From Microcoleus asticus IPMA8 (GTDB lineage Bacteria > Cyanobacteriota > Cyanobacteriia > Cyanobacteriales > Microcoleaceae), in contig NZ_SRRZ01000016.1 of the NCBI RefSeq assembly GCF_013179805.1, forward strand, positions 1 to 64,000: DNA of 64,000 nucleotides, in the 5' to 3' direction. Below, piece after piece: positions 6,717 through 15,248 of the stretch (position 1 is its first letter; every line of letters begins with the position of its first letter). The notes under the pieces are model-generated. The model did no database searches, had not been told where the DNA came from, and saw nothing but the letters and a program-made list of their open reading frames with translations. Position numbers and translations under genes: made by a program.

Positions 6717-9428
6717 CTATTCTGCCACTTCCTCAGATTCAGATTCTTCTGCCGATTCTTCACCAGCCGGCGGCACTAAAGCCACAGCTACGATCGAATC
6801 ATCCTCATCTAACCGCTGCACCCGCACACCCGTTGCTGTGCGCGATTGAGTAGAAATTGCACTCACAGCCTGACGGATAATAATACCTCGGTTGGTAATG
6901 ATCATCAACTCGTCATCTTCGTTGACAATTCGCAGCGCAGCTACCTGATCCTTACCCTTTTTCGACTTGAATTTAGTAGCCGTCAATCCCTTGCCCGCCC
7001 GTCTTTGCAGTCGGAATTGAGAAACTGGAACCCGCTTGCCGTAGCCGTTGGTGGTGATTACCAACACCGAAGGAACTTCGCTGCTAACAGTCGGAATTTC
7101 TTCGGCATCTTCGCCTTCAATTTCCTCGGCTTGCAGTTCTAATTCTTCGTCTTCCAATTCCGCATCTTCAGTTTCCAGTTCAGCAACTTCTGCTACTTCA
7201 AATTCCGAGTCTTCAGTTTCTAAGAGAGCAATTTCTGCCCCTTCAAATTCCGAGTCTTCAGTTTCCAATTCAGCAATTTCGGCAACTATTGAACTGGGCA
7301 AAATGTCCATGCTGATCAACTCATCGCCCGATCGCAATTTCATTGATTTTACACCCCGCGTCGCGCGGCCGACTGGGCGCAACTGTTCGTGATTGGTGCG
7401 GAAATGAATTGCCATGCCTTGGCGCGTACCGATGATGATGCTGTCGCCAACTTTTGCTCTCCGCACCCAGCGCAGTTGGTCGCCTTCTTCTAGAGAAATG
7501 GCGATTAATCCATTAGTGCGGATATTGCCAAAAGCTGAAAGTGCGGTTTTCTTAATGTAGCCGCCGCGAGTCAACATTACCAAGTATTCTTCGCTGGTGA
7601 ATTCTGTGACTGACACCATAGAAGTGATTTTTTCTTCTATAGGAATCGGCAGCAGTTGCACCACGGGAGTGCCGCGGGCAGTCCGGGAACAGATGGGAAT
7701 TTGATAAGCTTTGACAGAGTAAACTACGCCCCTGTCGCTGAAGAACAAAACGCTGTCATGATCGCAGCAGGAAAGGAAATGTTCTACTCCGTCGTCTTCT
7801 TTCATTTTCGCGCCTGCTTTGCCGCGAGTAGCGCGACTTTGGGCCTCGAAAGTGCTGACAGGCATCCGCTTGATGTAGCCTTGCTCTGTGATTAGAAGAA
7901 TTGCTTGTTCGTTGGCAATTAAATCTCTTTCATCGATTTCTCCTTCGGCGTGTTCGATGACGCTGCGTCTAGGAGTGGCGATTTTGGTTTGGATTTCGAC
8001 TGCTTCAAATTCGGCGATTTCTAAGATGCGTTCCCGCCGCGCTAAGATATCTTCCAAATCTTCGATTTTAGCTCGCAGTTCTTCGTGTTCTTGCTGAATT
8101 TTTTGCGCTTCTAATGCTGTCAAACGCCGGAGCTGCATTTGCAGAATTGCGTCGGATTGCTGTTCGGAAAGACCGTAATTATCCATCAATTCCTGTTTGG
8201 CTGCTGCGGTGTCGGCAGCGGCGCGAATTAGGTGAATAATTGCATCTAAGTTTTCTAAGGCAATTAATAAGCCTTGCAGAAGGTGGTCGCGTTCTTCTGC
8301 TTTGCGGAGTTCGTATTGAGTCCGGCGAGTAATTGTCTCAATGCGGAAGTCTAAGAAGACATTGAGGAATTGAGAGAGCGTAAGTAGTTGGGGTTCCCCA
8401 TTTACTAGCGCTAACATATTGGCTCCAAAGTTGGCTTGGAGGGGTGTTTGTTTGTAGAGGTTGTTGAGGACGACGCGGGGATAGGCGTCGCGCTTTAGTT
8501 CGATCACGATGCGCATTCCGTCTCTGTCGCTTTCGTCGCGAATGTCGGAAATTCCATCTAATCTTTTGTCGTTAACAAGTTCGGCAATTTTCTCAATTAG
8601 CGCTGCCTTGTTTGTTTGGTAAGGCAATTCGGTGATAATAATTGCTTCTTTGTCGGGGCGACCGGGATGTTCGATGGTTTCAATGCCGGCGACTCCGCGC
8701 ATTGTAATCGAACCGCGCCCGGTGGTGTAAGCATCGCGAATGCCGCCTCTGCCCAGAATTTGCCCTCCGGTGGGAAAGTCCGGGCCGGGGATGTACTGCA
8801 TCAATTCCAGGTCGGTAATTGCTGGATTGTGAATTAGTGCTACTAAACCGTCAATTATTTCGCCTAAATTGTGCGGCGGAATGTTGGTTGCCATCCCTAC
8901 AGCAATCCCGGAGGAACCGTTGAGCAAAATTTGGGGGATGCGTGCCGGGAGTACGAGGGGTTCTTGCTGTGAACCGTCGAAGTTGTCGCCGAAATCAACT
9001 GTTTCCGAGTCGATGTCGCGCAGCATGGAGTCGCTCGTCAGAGCTGTGAGGCGACACTCGGTGTACCGCATGGCAGCGGGCGGGTCGTTGTCAACGGAGC
9101 CGAAGTTGCCGTGGCCGTTGATCAGGCGTTCCCGCATGGAAAAATCCTGAGCCATCCGCACCAGGGCGTCATAAACCGCTGTATCTCCGTGCGGGTGATA
9201 CTTGCCCAGCACCTCCCCCACGACGCGGGCGCATTTGCGGAAAGGTCGATCGGGAGTCAAGCCCAATTCGTTCATGGCGTAGAGAATGCGTCGGTGAACG
9301 GGCTTGAGACCGTCCCTGGCATCTGGTAGCGCCCGACCGACTATTACGCTCATGGCGTATTCCAAGTACGATCGGGACATCTCATTACCCAGATCCGTCG
9401 GGATTATCCGCGACTCAGAGGTGCTCAT
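6717..9428 (-). CDS. gyrA: DNA gyrase subunit A
   Basis: The 903-residue product is a full type IIA topoisomerase A subunit. The catalytic Tyr122 is in AAMRYTEC. The quinolone-resistance region HPHGDTAVYD has Thr at position 83 and Asp at 87 (E. coli numbering). The breakage-reunion and coiled-coil domains are complete. The C-terminal beta-pinwheel has a GyrA box, QRRAGKG, with Ala where the canonical motif QRRGGKG has Gly. That box supports GyrA over ParC. Roughly residues 712-777 are an unusual acidic insertion with repeated ELETEDSEFE-like units between pinwheel blades. The extreme C-terminus is also acidic. Function: ATP-dependent negative supercoiling with GyrB, which is not in this window. 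Confidence 0.93.
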   Translation of the reverse strand: MSTSESRIIPTDLGNEMSRSYLEYAMSVIVGRALPDARDGLKPVHRRILYAMNELGLTPDRPFRKCARVVGEVLGKYHPHGDTAVYDALVRMAQDFSMRERLINGHGNFGSVDNDPPAAMRYTECRLTALTSDSMLRDIDSETVDFGDNFDGSQQEPLVLPARIPQILLNGSSGIAVGMATNIPPHNLGEIIDGLVALIHNPAITDLELMQYIPGPDFPTGGQILGRGGIRDAYTTGRGSITMRGVAGIETIEHPGRPDKEAIIITELPYQTNKAALIEKIAELVNDKRLDGISDIRDESDRDGMRIVIELKRDAYPRVVLNNLYKQTPLQANFGANMLALVNGEPQLLTLSQFLNVFLDFRIETITRRTQYELRKAEERDHLLQGLLIALENLDAIIHLIRAAADTAAAKQELMDNYGLSEQQSDAILQMQLRRLTALEAQKIQQEHEELRAKIEDLEDILARRERILEIAEFEAVEIQTKIATPRRSVIEHAEGEIDERDLIANEQAILLITEQGYIKRMPVSTFEAQSRATRGKAGAKMKEDDGVEHFLSCCDHDSVLFFSDRGVVYSVKAYQIPICSRTARGTPVVQLLPIPIEEKITSMVSVTEFTSEEYLVMLTRGGYIKKTALSAFGNIRTNGLIAISLEEGDQLRWVRRAKVGDSIIIGTRQGMAIHFRTNHEQLRPVGRATRGVKSMKLRSGDELISMDILPSSIVAEIAELETEDSEFEGAEIALLETEDSEFEVAEVAELETEDAELEDEELELQAEEIEGEDAEEIPTVSSEVPSVLVITTNGYGKRVPVSQFRLQRRAGKGLTATKFKSKKGKDQVAALRIVNEDDELMIITNRGIIIRQAVSAISTQSRTATGVRVQRLDEDDSIVAVALVPPAGEESAEESESEEVAE

Positions 9429-9824
9429 AGGTTGAAAAACTCCGTTATAAATTTAAATTTGACCGCTATAAATCTCAAAAATGCGATAAAATCGGTTTGG
9501 ATTCAGTAGAGCTGCCAAATATTGCAAATTACTCCTAAAATTATATCACAATTTGCCTTTGACTTTATGGGAAACTTGCCAGAAAAATTAAGGGACGAAA
9601 CAAGGACAATTGATAATTTGTCAGTTGGTGATTTGGTCAGCGGTTGGCAAAAGCTAGAAAGGTTTTTTTAGGCTGAAGGCTTTCATGGTTTCGTGAGTTT
9701 TTTTGACTGCCATATAAGAAATTAAAATGGTTACTCGATCGAAATTTTAATTTCACAAAACCGAAGGCATTATTAAAGCCAACTAAAAATCTAAAATCTA
9801 AAATCTAAAATCTAAAATCAGCCG
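9429..9824. other. Divergent spacer between gyrA and the amidohydrolase gene
   Basis: AT-rich 396-bp spacer that must hold both divergent promoters; no single promoter stands out. At 9785-9819 there is a perfect tandem array of the heptamer TCTAAAA (about five units), ending only 6 bp before the ATG at 9825. It replaces a clear ribosome-binding site. No RNA gene or ORF with coding character was seen. Confidence 0.5.
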
Positions 9825-10748
9825 ATGCTACCCGTCATCTACTCCGAAGATTTCTTGCTGCACAAGACTGGAATGCTTCACCCCGAGCGACCAGAACGTT
9901 TAACGGCGATCGCCAACGCTCTGAAAGCTGCTCCCTGGGCGGATCAAATTCAGTGGCAACTGCCCACCCCAGTGGCGCAGCGCGAACAAGCACTGTTCTG
10001 GGCTCTCAAAAAAGTTCACGCGCAAAGATACATCAAAGAAGTCGAACATTTGGCTCATCGGGGAGGCGGCTACCTCGACGGCGATACGCCGATTTCTGCT
10101 GAAAGTTACGACGTAGCGCTGCTAGCGGTGAGTGCTTGGCTCGATGGGGTCGATCGAGTGGTGGCTGCGGGGGAACCGGCTTTTGTGCTGGCCAGGCCGC
10201 CGGGACACCACGCCGAAAACGCCCGCGCGATGGGTTTTTGCTTGTTTTCCAATGCTGCGATCGCCGCTCACTACGCCTTGGAACAGCCGGGAATCAAGCG
10301 CGTCGCCGTCCTCGACTGGGACGTGCACCACGGCAACGGCACTCAATCCTTGGTGGAAAACTGCCGGCAAATTGCCTACTGTTCCCTGCACCAATCTCCG
10401 TGCTATCCGGGAACGGGAGATGCCGAGGAGCGCGGCGCCTACGACAACGTGCTGAACATTCCCCTGTATCCGGGCGGCGGCATAGCTGAATACCTGGGCG
10501 CCTTTGAATCTCTTGTCGTACCTTTTTTGTCAAAATTTGAACCGGATTTGTTGATTGTCAGCGCCGGTTACGACGCTACTGCGTCCGATCCGCTGGCGAG
10601 CATGACTCTGGCTCCGTCAGATTACGGTACTTTCACCGGATACTGCCTGCAAATCACCCGCCGCATCGCCTTTGGTTTGGAGGGGGGTTACGCGCTCAAA
10701 GATTTGGCCGAGTCAGTTGTGGCGACTATTGACCGATGCCTAAATTAG
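9825..10748 (+). CDS. Histone deacetylase/acetoin-utilisation-family amidohydrolase
   Basis: A 307-residue arginase/deacetylase-fold enzyme. LHPERPERL at the N-terminus, RPPGHHA with the catalytic His128-His129, and DWDVHHGNG with zinc ligands Asp166 and His168 are present; SAGYDA supplies the third ligand, Asp250. LEGGY carries the transition-state Tyr. Bacterial members deacetylate polyamines or other small amides; the substrate cannot be told here. The start is the first ATG of the frame and lies directly after a heptamer repeat array. The gene appears to be monocistronic. Confidence 0.88.
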   Translation: MLPVIYSEDFLLHKTGMLHPERPERLTAIANALKAAPWADQIQWQLPTPVAQREQALFWALKKVHAQRYIKEVEHLAHRGGGYLDGDTPISAESYDVALLAVSAWLDGVDRVVAAGEPAFVLARPPGHHAENARAMGFCLFSNAAIAAHYALEQPGIKRVAVLDWDVHHGNGTQSLVENCRQIAYCSLHQSPCYPGTGDAEERGAYDNVLNIPLYPGGGIAEYLGAFESLVVPFLSKFEPDLLIVSAGYDATASDPLASMTLAPSDYGTFTGYCLQITRRIAFGLEGGYALKDLAESVVATIDRCLN

Positions 10749-10902
10749 TTGGAAAATTGGCATAGGGGAAAATGAGGTTGAGAAGCAATGAGGACGGGAG
10801 GGAAAGTTTTTGAAGGCGATAAGCGAAGCTTAGATTTGGCGATCGCGCTTGATGGCCTTTTTCCCTTTTCCTTCTGACTTCTTCCCTCTTCCTTCTGAGT
10901 TA

Positions 10903-10918
10903 AGTGACAAGGATCACA
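10903..10918. promoter_or_regulatory. Candidate CRP-type (SyCRP1-like) binding site
   Basis: AGTGA-N6-TCACA is a one-mismatch match to the TGTGA-N6-TCACA operator recognised by cAMP receptor proteins. It lies 173 bp upstream of the small gene at 11092. About two such matches are expected by chance in 64 kb, so this is a weak call supported only by the abundance of adenylate cyclase genes nearby. Confidence 0.3.
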
Positions 10919-11091
10919 AATTTAAGAGATCCAAGTCACTGGCTATCAAAGTCTCCGTCACAGATTTTTCGCCCAAAAATCACACCGTGTCAATGTTTTC
11001 GATCGCCTTTGGAATCGCTCGCAGAGAGCATAATAAGATTACAATCAGCCTGTAAAAATTTTATTTGTCTCAATCAACTAGGAGGTTTATC

Positions 11092-11280
11092 ATGTCAGTC
11101 TCCCAAATGACACTCGAAGAGTTATTTGGTCAGGTCATGTTCTCCAGCGTCGTGACTCGCCACGACCGGAGACAGCTCAGATCTGCACTCTTAGAAAGAA
11201 CGCTGAATGAAGATGAGTATGCCATCATCAACCGACTGCTGTACAACGTGCGCCGCGGTTGGGTAAAAATTGTCGATTAA
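11092..11280 (+). CDS. Small conserved cyanobacterial protein of unknown function
   Basis: A strong AGGAGGT Shine-Dalgarno at 11080-11086 fixes the ATG at 11092 rather than the in-frame codon further upstream. The 62-residue product (MSVSQMTLEELFGQVMF...; LLYNVRRGWVKIVD at the end) is predicted to be helical with an amphipathic pattern. Proteins of this size and pattern (TLEELF..VMFS, LNEDE..IINRLLY.VRRG) are familiar from filamentous cyanobacteria, but no function is assigned. A -10-like TAAGAT/TACAAT lies near 11035-11046. The strong ribosome-binding site suggests high expression. Confidence 0.75.
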   Translation: MSVSQMTLEELFGQVMFSSVVTRHDRRQLRSALLERTLNEDEYAIINRLLYNVRRGWVKIVD

Positions 11281-11774
11281 AGACGCCTCCGCCAACTTTC
11301 TTTAGGGGTGTTAAAAGTAGAACTTGCCACGTCGGGAAGTTTTCGCTGTTTAATATTGGGCTCGAAAGTTGGATGTGTTGGATAACGGTGTTAATTTTCA
11401 AAATCGCGCTACACATCAGCCTAGAGGTAGAGATAATTATAAAAAAACAGGTTTCGGGTGCATCTCTACTTGTTAAACAATTGTGAGTTTTGAGTTACTA
11501 ACTGAGAAGTTATAATTAACTCAAAACTCATAATTTTGAGATTAAAGATTAGAGATTAGAGATTGGGAAATACTGATGAATATCAGGGTTAAGAATCTTT
11601 ATAAAGTTGATATTTTTTAAACGGGTATTAAGAATCAAAACTATAACCAGTTTCCGGTTGAGGAGGATTGTGCGATCGTTACAAGCACAGCCAGTCGCAT
11701 TGGTCGATCGACGATTCCGGCAATTTGAGCCCGGAAGTGTCAAAATATTAACAACCAGTTCATCCCCAAAATAT
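11281..11774. other. Spacer with inverted and heptamer-like repeats
   Basis: 494 bp without a convincing gene. A long imperfect palindrome at about 11482-11530 pairs GAGTTTTGAGTTA with TAACTCAAAACTC around a short loop, and it is followed by ATTAGAGATTAGAGATTGG heptamer-like repeats. In-frame codons upstream of 11775 lack any conserved transporter sequence, so they are treated as non-coding. Confidence 0.45.
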
Positions 11775-12797
11775 ATGGCTCCCGCCGTTTTAATTGAAAA
11801 TCTTCAGAAACGCTACGGCACTGTAGAAGCCGTTAAAGATGTTTCCTTCAAGGTAGAACCGGGGGAAATATTTGGTTTGCTAGGCCCCAACGGTGCAGGC
11901 AAAACCACAACCCTGCGGGTACTTTGTACTTTGAGTGCGCCCGATAGCGGACGCATTGAAGTGTCTGGCATTTCTGCTGTCAGTCAGCCGAGAATTGCCA
12001 GACAAAAACTCGGCTACGTGGCCCAAGAAGTGGCTCTCGATAAGGTGCTGACTGGGCGGGAACTCCTGCAACTGCAAGCAGCGCTTTACCATTTGCCGCG
12101 CCCTAGGATTAAAGGGCGGATTGACGAAATGGTGAAACTCCTCGGTTTGGAGGAGTGGGAAAATAAAAAGACTGGCACTTATTCCGGCGGTATCCGCAAA
12201 CGCCTCGACTTAGCTGCTGGATTGCTGCACCAGCCGGATGTTTTGGTGTTAGACGAACCGACTGTCGGGCTGGATATTGAAAGCCGGGTGGTAGTGTGGG
12301 ATTTCCTGCGCCGGTTGCGGGAGGAAGGTACGACGGTTTTGATTACCAGCCATTATCTCGAAGAAGTTGACGCTTTGGCCGATCGCGTGGCGATTATTGA
12401 CAAGGGTACAGTGATTGCTGAGGGCACGCCGGAGGAGTTGAAAAATCGGGTTGGGGGCGATCGGGTGACTCTGCGAATTCGGGAGTTTTCGCCGATGGAA
12501 GAAGCCGAAAAAGCTAAAACTCTGATGCAATCTTTGCCTTTTGTGCAGGAAGTAATTGTCAACGAGGCCCAAGGAAATTCTCTCAATTTAGTAGTAACAC
12601 CGCAAAGCGATGCGCTGGTGACTATTCAGCAAGCTTTAAAAGATGCGGGATTGCCTACTTTTGGGATTGCTCAATCTCGGCCGAGTTTGGATGATGTGTA
12701 TTTGGCTGCGACTGGTAAGACGCTGTTGGATGCGGAGTTGGCTGCTGCTAGCAACCGCGATTTGAAGGCGGAGCAAAAACAGGCGATGCGGTCTTAA
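11775..12797 (+). CDS. ABC exporter ATP-binding protein (DrrA-like, ABC-2 class)
   Basis: The ATG at 11775 gives a 340-residue protein starting MAPAVLIENLQKRYG, the usual start of this family; the ~56 in-frame residues upstream look non-coding. Walker A is GPNGAGKTT, the signature is YSGGIRKRLDLA and Walker B is VLVLDEPTVGLD, followed by the H-loop in LITSHYLEEVD. The C-terminal ~90 residues (VTLRIREFSP..., SRPSLDDVYLAATGKTL) are the DrrA-type extension. It should energise an ABC-2 permease for lipid, polysaccharide or drug export; the probable partner is the gene at 13689, an unusually long way downstream. Confidence 0.88.
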   Translation: MAPAVLIENLQKRYGTVEAVKDVSFKVEPGEIFGLLGPNGAGKTTTLRVLCTLSAPDSGRIEVSGISAVSQPRIARQKLGYVAQEVALDKVLTGRELLQLQAALYHLPRPRIKGRIDEMVKLLGLEEWENKKTGTYSGGIRKRLDLAAGLLHQPDVLVLDEPTVGLDIESRVVVWDFLRRLREEGTTVLITSHYLEEVDALADRVAIIDKGTVIAEGTPEELKNRVGGDRVTLRIREFSPMEEAEKAKTLMQSLPFVQEVIVNEAQGNSLNLVVTPQSDALVTIQQALKDAGLPTFGIAQSRPSLDDVYLAATGKTLLDAELAAASNRDLKAEQKQAMRS

Positions 12798-12830
12798 ATT
12801 ATACCAACTGGTGGAAAGAGGCATCTGTAG

Positions 12831-12851
12831 GGACACGGCAGTGCCGTGTCC
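12831..12851. repeat. Dispersed palindromic repeat, ACACGGCA/TGCCGTGT family
   Basis: Palindrome with arms GGACACGGCA and TGCCGTGTCC, 34 bp downstream of the ABC ATPase stop. Confidence 0.7.
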
Positions 12852-12925
12852 TTGTAATACGGTAAATTTTTATTATCACAGCAGCCCTTCACGAAGATCG
12901 CAACACTCTCATTCAGGACGACAAT

Positions 12926-12995
12926 TATAGGACTTACGCAAAGCCTCTATATATACCGTTTTGTAGCGGCAATCCCTCGTGGTCGCCCCCGTCTG
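12926..12995. repeat. Fragment resembling dispersed cyanobacterial repeats
   Basis: Contains AGGACTTACGCAAAG followed by GGCAATCCCTCGTGGTCGCC. Both stretches resemble repeats found in many intergenic regions and element ends of filamentous cyanobacteria (recollection of such genomes, not verified here). No transposase is attached. Confidence 0.3.
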
Positions 12996-13053
12996 TGGTG
13001 ATATTGCATCCAGGACTGTTTTATATAACATACTGCCCAAATGGCAGAAGAGT

Positions 13054-13284
13054 TTATTTTTCAATTATTATCGAGTTTCCTAGTTGTGACTCTCTTTCAG
13101 AATTTTTTTCACAACGAACTTCCCGGACAAGTTCACAAATTTCATCGATTGTCATCGGATGGGGATCGGGTGCTTATGAGTCTCTACGTCGCCGCAACTC
13201 CTCCCAATCAAAACCTGCTTTTAGCTTCTGAAAAACAGTGCTATCTGCTGTAACAGCAACTGTATATCTATCCACTGGCTTCAG
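13054..13284 (-). pseudogene. Decayed small protein gene interrupted by TAA
   Basis: The minus-strand frame reads LKPVDRYTVAVTADSTVFQK then LKAGFDWEELRRRRDS, stops at TAA (13174-13176), and continues in the same frame with APDPHPMTIDEICELVREVR then CEKNSERESQLGNSIIIEK before the next stop. Both halves look like real protein with consistent helical, charged character, as in small antitoxin-type or accessory proteins, but I cannot name the family. The 5' end has no start codon. Either a nonsense mutation split one gene of about 75 codons, or only the MTIDEI part survives. It lies between the two halves of the ABC exporter. Confidence 0.4.
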
Positions 13285-13688
13285 TTAACTTTCAATCTCA
13301 GCCGGAATTTATAACTTACTGTTGGAATTCAAATAAACAGTAAGTAATATTAAATTTGCCAATGAATTATTGCAGGTGTTTAAAAATTATATTTTCCACA
13401 GTTTTCGGCAAAGAGTCCATGATTTTTACCAAAGTAGTGATCGCACTTGATGACATCAATTTATCCTCAAATATTGTTAAGAGTTCCCAAACTAAATTAA
13501 TATGTAGCGTTTACTCATTTTACTACGATTTTCTCCTTTCATTCCAGCTACTCGATGAACAGCAATAGCAGCAGCTACCCCGCCCTCTCAACTCCAAATA
13601 GCCTATAATCAAAGCATCCTGCCAAAATCGCTTTCAACATATTTCCTGTAAACATAATCACAACAGTCAAAATCAACAACAAGCAATT

Positions 13689-14579
13689 ATGAGCGGTACT
13701 GTTACATCCCCCAACAACCTCAACCAGCAGCGGCCAATCTCCACGGCATCCGCTGACACTTCCAGTTCCCTGCTGGGCGACTTCATCCAAGAAACACTCG
13801 CCTTAACCAAGCGCCTGTTTATTCAATTGCAGCGCCGCCCCTCGACGCTAGTTGCAGGCATTATTCAGCCGCTGATGTGGTTGGTTTTGTTCGGAGCTCT
13901 GTTTGAAAATGCACCCGCCGGCTTGTTCGGCGAAAGCCAGAATTACGGACAATTTCTCGGCGCTGGTGTAATCGTTTTTACAGCTTTTGCTGGGGCGCTT
14001 AATGCTGGTTTGCCGATTATGTTCGATCGCGAGTTCGGATTTCTCAACCGCTTGTTAGTCGCGCCGCTGGCTTCCAGATTTTCGATCGTCCTAGCTTCCG
14101 CTATTTTTATCGTCACCCTCAGCTTTATCCAAACCGGCACAATCGTTACAGCGGGCGCGTTTTTGGGCGCGGGATTCCCCGGAATTGCCGGACTAGGGGC
14201 GATCGCCATAATTGTCCTACTATTAGTTTTGGGCGTCACCGGCTTGAGTCTGGGTTTAGCCTTCGCTCTTCCCGGTCACGTAGAATTAATAGCGGTAATT
14301 TTTGTTACTAACTTGCCGCTGTTATTTGCCAGCACAGCCCTGGCGCCGCTGTCATTTATGCCAGACTGGCTGCAAGTTGTGGTGACTCTCAATCCTCTGA
14401 GTTACGCGATCGAACCCATCCGCTATTTGTACCTGCACAGCGATTGGTCGCTAGCCAGTGTCGTGATGTACGCTCCTTGGGGTAATGTTACCTTTGGAGG
14501 AGCGCTGTTAGTATTGCTAGCCTTTGATTTGGTGGCGCTGCTGAGCATTCAACCGCTGCTGCGACGCAGGTTTGCTTAG
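13689..14579 (+). CDS. ABC-2 type permease
   Basis: The 296-residue protein has a Ser/Thr/Asn-rich cytoplasmic N-terminus (~30 residues) and six hydrophobic segments. The family pattern is clear: LAGIIQPLMWLVLFG-type first helix (VAGIIQPLMWLVLFG), the loop FDREFGFLNRLLVAPLASR, and NPLSYAIEPIRYLY near the end. It is the membrane partner of a DrrA-type ATPase, most likely the one at 11775, with which it would form an exporter in the plasma membrane. A TATAAT at 13604-13609 could be its own -10 element, which would fit the large gap from the ATPase gene. The substrate is unknown. Confidence 0.88.
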   Translation: MSGTVTSPNNLNQQRPISTASADTSSSLLGDFIQETLALTKRLFIQLQRRPSTLVAGIIQPLMWLVLFGALFENAPAGLFGESQNYGQFLGAGVIVFTAFAGALNAGLPIMFDREFGFLNRLLVAPLASRFSIVLASAIFIVTLSFIQTGTIVTAGAFLGAGFPGIAGLGAIAIIVLLLVLGVTGLSLGLAFALPGHVELIAVIFVTNLPLLFASTALAPLSFMPDWLQVVVTLNPLSYAIEPIRYLYLHSDWSLASVVMYAPWGNVTFGGALLVLLAFDLVALLSIQPLLRRRFA

Positions 14580-14636
14580 TTAGGGCGATCGCGGCAAATC
14601 TGCGGGCGATCGTTTAACCTGCACCGTCAATGGTAG

Positions 14637-14657
14637 GGACGCGGCAATGCCGTGTCC
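14637..14657. repeat. Dispersed palindromic repeat, ACACGGCA/TGCCGTGT family
   Basis: Palindrome with arms GGACGCGGCA and TGCCGTGTCC, 57 bp after the permease stop. Confidence 0.65.
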
Positions 14658-14746
14658 TTAGCCCCAGGCAAGCAATATAATATTTAGTCGCAAGTCAGAA
14701 TATTGTTTAGATAGAATTGTTTTTTTGAAAGTTCAACTAATAAATT

Positions 14747-15130
14747 ATGAACACCAAAACTTCCAAATCCGGCAAATTGATGATGGGGATTGCTGCAAGC
14801 GCGATCGCGTCCTGTGCTCTGTTCTCCCCTCAAGCAAGCTTCGCTCAAGCCAGCGGTTTAAATAATGCCCAACCGCTGCAAGACTTTCAAACTCAAGACA
14901 ATACCGACCCATTTTCCGGCAGCAGCAGCGGCAGCGCAATATTTGATTTAATTCACAGATCCCAATTGGGAGGCGGCCGCAGCATGGAAGAATTTAATAC
15001 CGAACAGCGCCAAAATTTGAACGATGCGGCCGCAGAATTTCGGAACAAACAGCGCCAACTACTGGAAAAGCAAGCTGTACCTTCTGAAGGAGCGATCGCA
15101 CCAGCAGAAATTACCGCCCCTGTCCCTTAA
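14747..15130 (+). CDS. Small secreted protein of unknown function
   Basis: The 127-residue product starts with a basic region, a hydrophobic core (GIAASAIASCALFSPQ) and ASFAQA, a good signal-peptidase I site near residue 34. The mature part is Gln/Asn/Ser-rich, with SGSSSGSAIFDLIHRSQLGG and a charged helix (EFNTEQRQNLNDAAAEFRNK) near the end. It is likely periplasmic. I do not recognise a family with known function. It is separated from the permease by a palindromic repeat and stands alone. Confidence 0.65.
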   Translation: MNTKTSKSGKLMMGIAASAIASCALFSPQASFAQASGLNNAQPLQDFQTQDNTDPFSGSSSGSAIFDLIHRSQLGGGRSMEEFNTEQRQNLNDAAAEFRNKQRQLLEKQAVPSEGAIAPAEITAPVP

Positions 15131-15248
15131 ATTTATCACTGCTGTTTGCTCATTTCTGAGTCCGCGTGGGCGAAGCCAGCGCTTAGGCGGACGAAAGTTT
15201 GTCTAGCAGCGATTTCAAGATCCGAATCTTATCTAAAAACCATCGCCC

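Noticed and set aside
7048..7392. 114-codon Ser-rich plus-strand frame inside gyrA
   Set aside because: Antisense of the acidic Glu/Asp repeat insertion; the Ser richness is a by-product of the GAA/GAT repeats.
12926..13000. Possible insertion-sequence end
   Set aside because: Only short repeat-like fragments; no terminal inverted repeat pair, target duplication or transposase.
13041..13253. 70-codon plus-strand frame starting MAEEFIFQLL
   Set aside because: The minus strand of the same stretch has more protein-like sequence in a consistent frame; the plus frame has no ribosome-binding site.
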